From Anisus vortex (Eukaryota > Mollusca > Gastropoda > Planorbidae): a stretch of DNA of 64,000 nt. The notes under the pieces are model-generated. The model did no database searches and was not told the origin of the DNA. It saw only the letters and a list, made by a program, of their open reading frames with translations. Shown here one piece after another: positions 23,224 to 38,200 of the stretch (the first letter of the stretch is position 1; every line of letters starts with the position of its first letter). The stretch spans positions 16,064,447-16,128,446 of the forward strand of contig OX421506.1 in the NCBI GenBank assembly GCA_949126835.1. The letters run 5' to 3'. The position numbers were made by a program, and so were the translations under genes.

Positions 23224-26200
23224 CTGAAACAAACGACAAAATATTTACAATAGAGTCATATATGCCGATAAGTCATAAAAATGTTCCCATGGGTATTAAT
23301 ACCATACTATAATTCCTTCGCGTTCCTCCTAAAACAATACTATAACTGCCCAACACACATCTTATCTAAAAACAAACAAACAGAACGAGCCTTTCGGCTA
23401 TTACGTCCAAGGCGTATTGATGTCCAATGGTGAACCAGGGAGGAGGCACAGCAAGGTTAAGTCGGAGATCTAGCCACCCCAAGGAACGCCGAAGGCGTGG
23501 CGTGCCATGTAACTTAGGGTACGGATTCCGCAGCTGCATTGCACTAATTTCTCCCACTGTCAAATTCCCCTCGGATTTTTACCTTGGTGGCTCGCACGAA
23601 TACGTTCATTATACAAGTATGTGCATTGAGCTACCAGCGCAAGTTTGAGGCGGGGTTATTTCGCTCATTTCTATCTCCACGCCGGGGTCATATGCCTTGT
23701 AAATTCAATGGGAGCGGGACACCCGGAGCTAGAGCAGGAACTGTCCCCTCATGCGTTAGCTCACAGGTGTGCTCTTGATGCAAGCGTACTGGTGGTTTTT
23801 ACTCTTTGCCGCTTTGAGACCCATAGGTACAGAAGTGGGTATCAGTATCAGAGACAGTTTTAAGCGGATTTATAAACATCGGTTTTTTATATAACCGCAG
23901 TAGAAGCTATAACTGCCTAGGCTTTAGGCTCTGCTCTGTAGTCAGAAAATGTTTTATTATTATCTAAAATCTAAAGTCATAAGTAAAGCATGAGATGGTT
24001 TTAAGATTTCGTAGTTTTCTGCATTGAATATCTTAAAAACAAGATTACATGCATCCAATGGGAATGAATGGATTCTAGCTATAATATTAAATTACATTGA
24101 ACAAGTACCGACACAAGATTTCAGAGGTTATTAATTACTTCATGAAAACGCATCACATACAAATATTCTGAAAAATTGATTGAATATCTGTATAGCTCAT
24201 GTAGAGCTAAATAAAGCGGAAGCACGATCGTCTGGAATACAGACGGTCCTAGGCTCGATTAACGTAAAAGCTACGATTTGTTCACGGGTCCGGAGAGTGT
24301 CCCTAGTATGCAGTAGCCACAAAAACTGGCTAATGCCACTATGCCTAAAAGTGATGGAGTGTGAAAACCGCAAATGCGTTCACTTAAATGCAGCGGTGCG
24401 CTATAAAATAGGTTACATCCCCTGTTGCGCGTCCAAGAATTAATGCACTGCCGAGTGGCTCCAATAATCGGTGTGGAGGAAGCCATGAGCGCAATTGTCC
24501 GTCTCAACAACGCCCCGGTGCCTGGCTGCCCATTCCTATGGTCTGGAATTCGCGCTACCGGGCGACAGTGCAGGCCTACGAGCGAGACACCACGTTAATG
24601 ATCTAGAACAGGGTTCGGGAACCTTTTTGTGTGAGAGAGCCACATATTTTGAAAAGTAATTCTGTGAGAGCCACACATTTAAAACTAAAATTTAAATAAA
24701 TATGTGCCAGAGCTATTTCCCTTTGATTACAATGAATTCAGGGTAGCTATTTTTCTGTCCTTTAGGTCAGCGGAGTCTATCTCCTTTACCACTTCTGAGG
24801 CTTAGCTGCAATAGACTTTAGCTCATTTCTAGAATGAAATATTTATTTGAAATTATTATGTAGATCAAAGGAGTCTAAAGAAACATTTTTTATAATCGAA
24901 CATTTGTCTTCGAGCCAGATGCAGCCATCAATAGAGCCACATCTGTCTCGCAAGCCATAGGTTCCCGACCCCTGATCTAGAATCTAGAGGAAATCCACAG
25001 GCGTGGAGAAACAGAGTAGTGAATGCACTGTAGAGAACGCAACCTTTGCTACTTGCACGCTCTATCGGTGAGCATAAGTTGGTTAGTCTCGGATAGGATT
25101 CTGGTGTACTCCCATCCTCGATACACTCTCAAACACTGTTTTTTTAGACAAGGAATGCTGCTTCTCCGGAACTTTGTAGCGATTCGCATACAAATTTAAA
25201 ATAAAAAATTAAAAAAATTGTGGGTGCAGAATCTTAGCCTCCCCTCTTCTCTCAACAAAAATTATGGCTTCTCCCCTGCTAATACTTATTATTTGCTTCA
25301 CGCTATTCTGTATATTATTTTATATTAGTTTATTATTATAAGTTGTTGTTTTTTTTCAATTAAAAGGCTTACTCACTGACAATATGCACAGCAATTACCA
25401 ATGTCATATGGGCAATAGTTATCTTTATCAAGTCCAACGCAATCTAGTCGCCTATCTCCGTACGGACACCCTGTGGATGTATAACGCACTTACACACACA
25501 TTGTCACAATATTAAAATACCATATAAAGAAAACAAAAATGTAAGTCGGCCTTCAAAACAAATTTGATGATCCATAGGGCCTGTGAAGCAACGTTGTCAA
25601 GTTTATGTGGCGATGCATACATGGAAATGTGATGCCTAGCGGCCTAACAGGTGTACCCATCGGAGCGGCAAGTACCAGGCCTATGATTAAGCTAGACTAA
25701 TTTTGTTTTTCTAAAAATCTATGTCCAAAATGATACCTCAAACTTAAGCAACCCTAAACTTCGAATTTTTTTTTTTACAATCTTCACAAAATGATGTAAC
25801 TTGTTGTCAACCGAATTTTCGTGTTTTTTTTAAGGCTGAGTAGATATCGATTTGTTTATATTTCTTATCCAATATGTATGATATTTGGAATATATATATA
25901 GACTCTGTACTAGTGACAAAACTTATAAAAATGCAAACACATTCGGAAAAAAATTGGTTGTCATGGAGATGGCGGTCATTTTATATTGTCAATTAGTATT
26001 TATTAAAATTTTATAATTGGACTCTAACACAATTTATTTGTGCTGATAATATAAAGACATTTTCGTTAAATTCAAAAATGAATTTTTTAATGAATTTTTA
26101 TGTAAGCCATATGTTGCAAACATGAAGAAAACAACATAAAAAGCTACTAAATATTAATTTTTAAAAATATTCGTTTATTGCCAATTCCTCTTTGCAGATT

Positions 26201-29200
26201 TAGGTCCCTAATGTCATGAACATATTTTCAAAGTTTCTAAAAATTGGTTAGTAAAAAAAACTAGTTCGGAATATAAGACTGAAACTGAAAAACTGACAAA
26301 TTTAGATAGAAAACAACATTTTTTTTTACGAAATTTAAAAAAAAAAACATTTTTTAAATCTAAGTTTTAATAGTTTATTGTAAGATTTAATTTGAAGTAT
26401 AATAATATGGAATTAAACTCTTTTTTATATTACTGTAGTGCAAATATGTTATAATAAGAAAATAAAAAAATTCTGATTTATACCCATATCAAATGCAATT
26501 TTTACATTGAAATAATATTACTAAAATTCCGGAACTGAATATTTTAGATCAAGAAATAGTTAAAGTATACAACTTAGGCAAAAAGTACAAATGTAAATTA
26601 TCTGACATTTAGATTAATTTCTTTGGACTTCCTCCCCTTAAAAATTATGTCTAACGTAACCGATAGGCAACTATTTCAACCCCATCCTGCCCTAAGCACG
26701 TTGTCTTCTAGCTTCGACGAAAAATCAATCAAAGTCTACAACCAGTGTAAAAAAAATGGCAGTAGGTCTGTAAAGCTAAATGCTTCAACCCGCATACGAC
26801 TAGTATAAAACAAGAAGAATGCAATGATACGACTAGTATAAAACAAAGTACTACTAATAGTATACAATGGCATGCTATAAACATTTATAATAGTATTATA
26901 CGTAAGAAGGTTTATGAAACTAACTGTTACGACTTGTACAATATGAATTGCTACGTCAGAAGACTTGTAAAATGAATCGCAACTTTACGACCAGTGTAAA
27001 TCGAAATGCTACGACCAGTATATATATCAAATCAACTCACATCCCATGCCAGTGTGGCGAGCTTGGCAAGAACTGCAGCAAAGAAATCTGACATTACTTT
27101 GATAGCAACTCCGTGTACCTCCCATGTAGAGAGCATTTTCACAGCTTCCCTCGGTAGAGAACGGAAATCCTACAATAGGCTGATCACCAAATACACAATC
27201 AACTATACGAGAAGAGATTATGTAAGCATGAATATAATAATTAATTATAAATAAACAATAAATAAAATGTTATCATAAAAATGTCTGATTTATAATTACG
27301 TAAAGTCTTATTGAACTTAGTATCATTCTCAAATGTTCGAATGTCGTGAGAGAATAATATTTACAATGTTCACATACGCCGTACCTGATGATTAACATTT
27401 TTATTGTAATTACTAAATGAGTAATATGATCTAAGGTGAGTGTTAGTATTATTAGTATTGTTGTAGCGTGTTATAGGCTATGGGCATCTTAACAGTTTTT
27501 ATTTTTATTATCGTTCAGAGTTAATCCAGCAGTCTATCAGTGACTTGACTGGATAGCATATTCACCAACACTATCACTTGACATCGTAGCCTAGCCTACG
27601 AAACATTAAAAGTGTAGGCCTATAAAGTGAAATTGAAAGTGTAAATAGGTCTAGCCGGCCCTAGCCTAATCACATTAATCAAATAATCTACAGTACTACT
27701 ATTTACCTCCTTATTTTTGAGTAGGATAGCCAATATTCAGATGTGAATTTCGCATGATAAAGAACAACCTCACTTTCACCACGTTACATTTGTACCTCAA
27801 GTGGGTTCTTATATTTACACAAATACGTCACTAAAAAACTTAAGCTCCGCCCATAGAGAACGCTCTATATAATGATGTATGGAAATATATCACTGTGCTT
27901 CATTGTGACCTAAAGGGTGATGCTATTATAATGAATGTGCGAAGGGATGGTGCGAAACATATGTTTATTTTTAAGGAAAATAGTTATTGCTGGACTAAAT
28001 GGCTTAATTTGCTATCACGATGTAGCAAAATAGGACTCAGATATTCCTTTTTAAAACAACTGTATCTTAAGTGAGAGACGACATATTTTCCGCAAATTTT
28101 ACTAACAATCTAATGCATTAAAGGAAATGAGATTTTCCAGGCTAAAGAAATTCAGAAATAGAAGAAGTGCTTTGGGCTAAGAATATGCATCGGAACAATT
28201 AAGATTAGATAAGAGATGTAAAAATAAATCTTTTTAAAATGAATCTCTGTCCAAGGAAGTTCTTTTAAGAGTATCCTAAAGGTTTATATCAGGAACCTAT
28301 GGCTCAAGAGCCAGATGTGACTCTATTGATGGCTGCATCTGGCTCGCAGACAAATGTTCTATTTTTAGGAAAAAATGTTTCTTTAGACTCCTTTGATCTT
28401 CATATTAATTGCATATCAATATTTCATTCTACAAATGAGCTAAAGTCTACTGCAGCTCAGCATCAGAAGTGGTAGAGGAGATAAACTCCGCTGACCTAAA
28501 AGACAGAAAAATAGCAATATGCTTTCATTGTAATTAAAGGGAAATAACTATCGCCTTACATTACATAAAATGCACAAATTTACCTGAACTTTTAGTTTTG
28601 AACATAATGTATGGCTCTCACACAATTACTTTTCAAAATATGTGGTGTCCATGGCTCTCTCGGACAAAAAGGTTCCCGACCCCTGGTTTATAGGCTATGT
28701 TATTTTGTAGTTAGTGGTAAAGAAGTGGATGCGACTAAGAAGACGTGACATGGGAAAAGCATTTTTAAATTATTGTGTGGAAGTTTACGTACTACATCTT
28801 TGTATGTTCATCGAGAAGTGTGTTTTGAGATAATGGTACCAGCTTTGGGGTCATCCATTAATTACGTCAACGATAAAAGGGGGTGGGGGGGGATGAGAAA
28901 ATGTTACACTGTTAACTAGGGAAAGAGAAGGGTGTGGTCAAGTTAAGTTGACGTCAACACTTTTTTTTTCTTTAATAAATTTGAAAAAAAAAATAATTTG
29001 GAATTATTCGTGCGTTTGTACGACACACACTCACGTGTCTGTTATTAGCCCACTAGATCTATTTAATCATTGATAAAACTTATACTGTGTCGTCAAATTG
29101 TGTAGGCTAAAGGCCTTCCGTTTCTATTAGAATTTGAGAAGAAAAAAAAAACAGCCAACAAAAGGGTACGGTTGGGGAGGGGTGGGTTAAGGAGTGCACA

Positions 29201-32200
29201 TAGAGCAATTGGGGGAGGCGGGGAAAAAGCGTGTTTGTTCGGGAAAATAGTGCACGGCAGGAGCGCAATGTAAGGCTCGTTCTTATTAGGGTTGATCATA
29301 TTGTGTTGTTGTTTTTTTTAATCAAAACATATTTTGGTTCTCTGCCCCCTCCCCAGCGGGTTGAGTCACATACTATGAGAGCCACATTCTAGTTTTTTCG
29401 TATATTTTACAGAATTGAATTCTTCAAATGTTTTTTTGCGACGTAGATCTCTACATAGTATAAATGTACTTATGGTTTGACGTTAATACAATTAGTGGGC
29501 CTATATTAATTAAGGAAACTACAATTGATGCGTCTTTTTGTGTGTTCGTTTTGTTAGTTTGTAAATCAATTTTTTTTTTAATAATGCAATTGTAAGCAAA
29601 GTAAATACCGATTATAGAAAACTTCACCCTTTCCGTTTAGCGAGACAAAGTTACTGGAATTTCAAATACACAAACGAATACAGTGTCTGTAGAGAAACCC
29701 AGTTTTTAGCTGCTCAACAATCGATTGGTGCGCACATCAAAAGGAGGTTTTCAGGAAGCGATAGTTAGGATTTGTAACTGGGGCCTTTTTAACACTATAA
29801 TTCATGTTTGCAAGTCTTTTATTGAAGTTTATTGTGCGAATATTTCCACAACATGAAGAACTGAAATAATTCGCCTTCGCTTTAAACTAACCGAATGTGA
29901 TATTTCCCAATTTCGTTTAACATCGCCCGAGTCTGATAACAACTTTATAATAGGTGAAAATGTAAACGTAAGTCGATTAAAATGATCTTTTTTTTTCCTT
30001 TTTGATTTTTTTTTTCCTCTTTTAACAAAACATATTTTAGTTAGTCGTTTCTCCGTCATTTTGACGGTCATGCATTCTAGTAGTTTTATAAAAACAAGTT
30101 GTATTTTGAATTCCTTTTTTTTATTATAATGGAAAGAAAAGACTTTTTAAGATTTAAATTACATATTTAAGATTTTAACTTATGTTGCATATACATGTAT
30201 ATGGCAACACTTTTCAGTAAAACTTTATATTATTGACATTGCATTCTACTTTGACGGCACATATGTTCTTCAATCTCTTTAAATAAATGTATTTTAGTTT
30301 GAACAGTTACACGGGTACTGTTGTTCGAGTGCATTTAAATGTTACTTACTCAATAAGGCTGTACTGTCTGGTATACATCTTCCTTTATGACATCTCTAAA
30401 AAAAAGCAAATAACATATATTGTCATTTTATATGTAAATTTTAGATATAAAGGGATACAGTGATCATTTACGTTTTAGATAAAAAAAAGTTTGTTTTGCA
30501 AGTCAACGTGTTTTTTTTTCCATTCTAAATAATTTTACCTTTCCGACATCACACATTATTCCTTCGGACGGAAATGTCAACACATATGTCATTGTTCCTG
30601 GCACTCTGCAACATATCTGTGTACAAATTGAGTCTTCAAAAGAAGTAGACGAGTCGTAAGATGGACAATCCTAAAGTTAAAATAGCGATTACAGAACAGA
30701 CAATAAGTTTTGTTTTGGCATTTTGATAATCAACTATAGAAATCATGTTAGGAAAACATAAAACTGTAACCAACGATAAATTATTAAGTAAGTTGTATAC
30801 GGATGCATTTAATACAACAACACGATTAAAAGATACTAGTTAATATATGTTTCCTTTTTATAAAAATCAAGATATGCCTGGTACATATATGCGTTTGAAT
30901 TATAATTTCATTATCATGTCTTGCTCTTGTATAACAATGAAATTCTAGTTATCAAAAATGTCTTCACTCATCCTCTAAGCCTTTGAGTTTTACTTATACT
31001 AATTTAAGTTTAATAGCCAATCCTTGCGCTTATGTAAAACGAAAAAAAAATAACAATATTATATTTAAAAAATGGCATACTCTTAACGAGTATGAAGCTG
31101 TGTGATTCAATCTTCGTCGACAAATGGCGTCAACGTTAAGAATCTGGCCACTGTATGACCCATAGCTTAGCGTTGGTTTAGTGGAGATGGCGCCTGTCGT
31201 CAACAGGCAGTTATGTCTGAAATGAGAAATTGTATAAATACATAAACATTAGTTTGTCTGTGTTTGGCTTATGAGATCTCCTTAAAGAAAAAAAGAGAAA
31301 ATATAAGCTTACAAAGAAAACTAAAAATGTTTTCCCTTTTAAATTTTGTTTATAGATAGGAAACAAAAGAGGATTTTTTATTGTCGCTGTAACGTAAAAC
31401 ATAATTTATAATTTTAAAAATAATCTTGTTGAAACAATACAGCAGAAAATATTTGCATGGTAAAAATCCTTGCTTTTGGTTAAAAAGCGCTTATATAATA
31501 TTTTTTTACTCCCTCTATTTTAAGTTGCATTTTCTGTCTGTCTGTCTGTCTGCAATGGTGCACAAATTGGCTTCGATTTTTTGACCACTTCCCGTGGTCC
31601 GATCGAGCTGAATTTAGGACAGCAGACTTGTGGCGCCTAACAATACATCATATAAATTTTCAGTTAAAACAACTGAATAATACTACACTTATGACAATAC
31701 TCATTTCTTAAGAGGACAGTATAAGAAAAATTTTGATTTCGCGTTAAAAATGCCTGTGCAACTTTTTAGAATTTTTCGGCGCATAGCTAGAAAAAAAATT
31801 ATGCGCTAAGATTATTTTTAGAACAATTCATACAGAGTAAGGAGATATTTTTGAGATTTGCGACACATATATTTTTTCTGTACGTTTCATTTGCAGTAGT
31901 CAATGAATTATTTAATTACTTGATGGTAAACTTAGTTTGCAAATAAAGGGAGTATAATAAAAACTTCGTTTTTTATGGTTTTCTTGTTTTAAATTAGTAT
32001 TGCAACACTTTTAGCTATACTTATATATATATATATACAAGTACAGTGACTAAAATATAAAGATTTATATATCGATATATTTGTTGTACAATCCCAATGG
32101 TGATGGAAATAAAAATACGTTTCGTTGATGTTTGCACAGAAAGGAAGACAGGCAAAGTATATAGCTTTATGCAGTATATATCGTAAAAAATCCAACTCTT

Positions 32201-35200
32201 TATATTATGAAATACAAAATAAACGACTTTGGTGGGGGGAGAAGGGGAGCGGAAAGGAGTCTATATTGTGGATGATGAAAGTAAATTAGAGAACATCAAA
32301 GCGGAGGCGTGGATGGGGAGAGGAAGGCAATCATACTTTTTGTTGACAGGTGACGTTTAATCAAACAAAGTTTTGAAGTTCTTAGCCGCCACGTATTTCT
32401 CTATTACTTTAACGGTTCAGTGTAAGAGGAGAGATGGTAAATTATAGGAATAATATTGTTATAATAGGTTGTAAGACCAATATAAGCATCTCTGGTGTAC
32501 GTAGGATAGAAATGTATAAACACGTTTTCTAGTCTGTGACAAAAGAGATTTAGTTTTGGTTAGGTTCGGTTTTTAGGCCAGCAGAGTTCGGGTGGCGGTC
32601 GGTTCGTTAATTAGCTAAGTTCGAGTTTGGTGTATTTGGTTAGGGTTCGGTTTGATTTCCAACTCTAGCAGGTATAAAAAAGATTCCTACAATATAATAT
32701 AAATAAGACTACAAGCAAAATATTGCAAAATTAAACTCATTCGTTTCTCGGTCATTTTGACGGGCATAAAATACTAGTAAACACATTATTTTCTAGTATT
32801 AATCATCTTACGGTAGAGTTCGTATGTAGTCATCAATATCAGTAGCGGAGCAATTCGAAAACGACCATCGGAATTGAACATCAGCGGTTATCATTGGCTT
32901 CATAATATTCTGTGACGCAGGACCGCTGAAGTAGGATCCAAGTCTAAACACGGAAAAACATTTGAACAGTTCCGATTCAACAATAAAAAATATGTACGTG
33001 TAAATTTCATCATTTTAATCATTGCAATATGTTGATGATTTTTATTGTATTAACGGATTGTGATCAACTGATAACATCGGTACCTATATGTACTTACATA
33101 TGGGCGATTACACGTGCAGTTGTCAATACCGTGTGGTACGTCTTATTAAATTCCCCAACACCAGTTGCCATTGTGGACCCACACACTGTACCGACGTGAG
33201 CATAGCCTAAACATTTTTCATTCAAAATGAAACATATTGAAATTAGCCTTATTTACGGAGTTTCTTTTAAGTCATTTAAAAGTTAATGCTGAACGTTTTT
33301 AAGACGCATTGTTAAAACATATTTTTAAAATGCAGTTACACATATAACACATACAGTTACACATATAATTACACATACAGTTACACATACAGTTGCCCAG
33401 CGTTAAACATACAGTTATACGAACTATGCGTTCAAAAAAGAGACTACTAAAATTAAAATTAAATTGGTTATTTATATAGCTCTTCTATCCATGCTTTTTT
33501 AGCATGCTCAGTGCGCTCTGTAAACACAATGCTGCCTGCTGGCGCAAATATGTTTACAGGCCCAAAACTCCTGCAGGGCGACAGGGATCCGCCGATGGCC
33601 GGGCTATAACCCGCGACGTGTCAGTTGGTTTTTGGTTGACAGTCCGGTGAACTAACCGCTGGACCAGCCGGCTTCACTAACACGCTGCCATACTGCGCAT
33701 ACACACAAAGAAAGTGTCAAACAACTGATCGAGAAGAGCCAACTAGAGTTACGGCCCACCTTGAGTGTATTGCGGTTTGAAAACGATCTGTTGGCTTAAA
33801 TGTGTGAAACTAGGGGATTTTTTAAAGGCGGCCTAACTTTTGTTTTTAAGATGTCATTAATTATGCGATTACGCTATCAAACTTCGCAGCGTAAAACAAC
33901 GATTTTCCAATGGATTTGTCGAAATAGTGTAATTTTTTCTTTCTTAATAACTTAATAAGACGAACTTTTCAATTGACTATTAGGAGAAATATAACTTTTA
34001 TGAGATAGTATCGTATTGTTGCAAGGCATATTTTATTATTTCGTTGTTTATTTAAAGACTAGAAAAATAATGTATTTTGATTTCTTCAAAAATTTCTATA
34101 ACTTTTTCTGTAACGCTACATCCCCCTGGAGGGTCTTTAACGCGTCTGATGATCCACCTATTAGCCTACAATGATGTCTGATGCTTATTTTTGTTTATGC
34201 CTTAAACCCCACCACGATATTGCAGATCCTACAAAACATCATTTATTTATCTTTCAATATAAACTATTTTAATTATCTGAGCCAAATTATTGTTCTCTTG
34301 GTGGTGGTCGATTTGATAAACGTAAGACGTAGGAATCTTTGTTTTTATAGTTGGTATAAAACATACAAAAGCAACTCATGGCTTTGATTATTGGTCTAAA
34401 AGTAGGTCATCTTCTTCTAACTAAGAACATGTTTAAACAAAAGATATATAAACATATCTTTAAAATACATACAAGAGACTACACACAAGAGACTACACAC
34501 AAGAGACTACACACAAGAGCTTTTAGGCTGTTAAAAGATAATTGAAGTGTCGTAATAACAAACACGAGACCATTAAAAAGCTGCTAGAGTTTCATGTTGA
34601 TACATCGTAATTATCTGCCAAAGTTTACAGTGTAAAGAAAATTTAAACATTTTCATTTTACTATTGCTGCTTTAAGAACGAAACCAAATCTAAATTTGAC
34701 AAACTATAACACTCTCAGTAGAACATTGGTTTATATAAAGTAGGTTTTAAAAAATGTTTATACCCGTCGAATATAAACCACGTTCACCATATAGGTCAAA
34801 TCTGTAAACAAAAAAAAAATTAGATGACGACAACTTATGTGCCGTATTTCTAATTAATAACATTTATAAGTTTCAACGTTAATATTATGATACAGCATTT
34901 TACAGGGTTTGAACAAATAAATTATTCAGCCTTACCCAGTCCACAAAAAGGCGAAGTCGTAGTTGTAAGTTCCGTACATATTATTATCTTCAAGCCATCT
35001 ATCAAATTTGTCCAGAGCCACGTCAGTGTTAATTGCGTTTGGTCTTCGGTATCGCATGGAAGAGCTTGGAAACACGTTGCTGCTCTGAAAAAAATTGATA
35101 CATACGCATAAAGTAGGCTTAAGCTCAGATAAGGCAATATAAATAAGAAATTAAAATATAGATCTAGTATATGTTTTAAGAAATCAAGTTAGATCTATGT

Positions 35201-38200
35201 AAACTGAAAAATAATTGGTGAAATTAAATATTATCGAATGTAGTCTACAAACTTACGAAAATGTTGAGATGTTTGATATAAATCTCAAGTGTAAATTTAG
35301 GTTGAAAGGAAAGAAATAATTTGTTTACCTGAAATATAAATAAACTAGGAACAATCACAGCTCTTTAACTAACAATTGTTTTCCCATCATTTCAATGGGA
35401 GCATACATTTATAAAATATATATTGAAAGTAATTTACTGAAAGTATGCGTATTATATTGTCATATATTAATAGCGCCCAAAGCTCTCTCTCAACGCAGGT
35501 TTTTTAGGAGGTACTAAGCCTAGGATTCTAATAATCCACTCTTGTGCCGACCTCGAATTCTCGGAATAGCTAGGAATAGTTTATTATTTTACGTACAGGG
35601 GAGTTCATGTTAAAACTATCGTTTTTATTATGAGTTTTGTAAATGATACCATTATTTTTACACCCTTTCTTAATAGGTCTGTTCTCCGATCTTCTCCGCA
35701 AGTATTTAATGCTAGGCGCCCAGCTAGGCAGTCAGTTTAGTTTTTGTAGATAATTTCCTTTGATTCTGTTATGGACGCTTGTGTTGGCACTATTTTATTA
35801 TTGCTAAATAGACTACTATTATTGTACAAACTTGCAAATATCGAAGTTATCACCTGAATTAAATTATCAACAACATTTACACTGAAGCTTCCTCGTCAAG
35901 TTACTATTCTATTTTATTGTTTACAATACTATAATATAGGCCTAATATTTTATTGTTTACAATACTATAATATATATTTATTTACAACGATAAGGAAAGG
36001 AACAGTTAGAACGCAAATCTTGAGTTTGTGCCCAGGACAAAAAGGAGAGTTCGTGTAATACTGAAATATAAATAATAATAACCAAAGTCTACCCTAGGAC
36101 AAACGAGAATTATCAGCTCAATTATTCGTCATGTGTATAAAAATGTGGCATTCGGGCATGGAATGGGTTGCCTGAACAAACCAGGAAAACCAGTAACTTA
36201 ACATCATTTAAGACATCAATAAAAATGCAAGACTAGACTCGGACCACGGATGAGCGTAGGACGCAATAATCTTCTTTATAGAAGGAGCGTCTGTAATGTA
36301 TAAGATAAGATGTAACACTTAAATTTTCTATAGGAATAATTTATTTCTACATAATAGAAAATATGAAGGCCATAATAGCTTAAGAAAGTGGTACTCCATG
36401 ACATTTACATTTATTTAGAAAATTGTTATAAAAGTACAGTTTTTATTTCGTCTGAAGATTATTCACTTATTCAATTGCTTTCAGGTTGCTGTTGTTATAT
36501 GTGTGCACATAGTATAAAATAGTTTCACGCATTTTACATAAGATTATCCCGATGGCTTGAGATTTGATCTTGGTGTAGAGAAGATGTTTGTTTTATTTGA
36601 GAGATATTTATGACTTTTTCAAAGTATTCTTTCTCGTAGTTTTTTCTACTTCCTAGTGCGCAATTTATTTTGCATTCCGAAGTCTTCTGGAAAATCAATT
36701 TAAATATTTTAAAACCCATTAATGTAACTATACGCGACACTTCTAACGACAACCAGACAAGTAGGCCTAGTCTATAATATAATAAAATACTAGCGCAATA
36801 AGTAATATTCTGAAATGTGTTCACATGAAATTTCGTTGCATATAATGACCATTGATTTATGTAGATAATTTAATCAGATGAACAAAATACTCTAAATGAT
36901 TACAATGGAAAAATCGTACGACTAAAACACAAATGTACGCTCTCTTCAGCCACAAAAGGTACAGAGAGCCCTTGGGGCAGCTCCGTCGCCATTCTAAACA
37001 CTAAAACTGTTTCTGAAGCAAAATTTAACCCATTAATGCCCAAGGGTATTGTTAATGTTACATTTATTAGTAACCATTAAACAATATAATAAATTGTCTC
37101 TCACCAGTCTTTTTATTTGCTAGTATATAATTAAGAATGTAACTTTCAGTCCAATTAAAATATAATGTATGTATTATATATTTATATATATTTGATTACA
37201 CATCTCTCGCTGCACAAATAACTTTTAATCACATTATAAAATCCATTATATAGAAATGCATAGTTCCATGTTTAAGAAAAACATCTTCATAACGTCCAAA
37301 CGCTCTAAGTCCATTTTATATCGAGTTACACTTCTTTTCATACATGTCTTGCTCAGAACACAGCTAGTAGTTAACTGACTTAAATCCCCCTTTCTCACGT
37401 GGTCTCGCTCCCATTCTTAACACATAAATCTCGTGGAAAGCAAGTTTATACATAACATCGCAAATCCCCCAGTACTAACTACGACTTAGAATTATATAAA
37501 TATTATATAGGATTGTTCAAGGACAAGAATGAACCTTTTTTCTTTCAATCAGCGGCAATAACTCGTGATTCTTAATATAAATTTTGATTACATGATTTAT
37601 TTCTCTTAGACCAGACAATAGTAATCTGAATCTACAACAGGTATATTCGAGTAACTTTTTCTGTGTTTTTTGTGTGTTTCCTAATTAGAATGCATCAAAA
37701 AGTGGGTATATACATGTGCTTTGATTGGTTCTTGTTTTCTTCGAAAGTTACAGAGGGGTACTATGGGAGAGTGCAGGGACACGAATGGGTACGTGTAGTT
37801 TTGTTGAGATGCACTCCAGAGGAGTGCAATGGACACGTGAGGGGTACGTGGTTTTCGAATGATAAATGTATTACATGTTTGCTATTGAACGTATTGAATA
37901 AGTTATTTTTGTTTTGGAAGAATAAAACATAAGATATAGATAAATCAGAACAGAGGCATGTATTTATTTTATGGATGTTACGTCCCATTTTCATTTTCTG
38001 AAAACAACATATCACCTTAAACACTGTTGTTGTGTTTTTCTAAAAAAATTATAACATACTTATTTTTTTATTAGGCTTCTTCTTGAAGCATGAAAAAACA
38101 TTTAAAATGAAAATTAATATATACCCATCGAGTTTTCTCTTATTACTTAGTCTTTGTGTATGGGCAATAAGCAATTCCATGAAAAAAGTTGAAACAATGC

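Noticed and set aside
36534..36824. 96-aa minus ORF within the copy 2 intron
   Set aside because: No signal peptide, domain or repeat recognised; composition like the surrounding AT-rich DNA.
37663..38024. Overlapping plus and minus ORFs of 87-89 aa in a GC-richer patch
   Set aside because: Not recognised, no paralogue in copy 3 within view, no splice context; left as intron.
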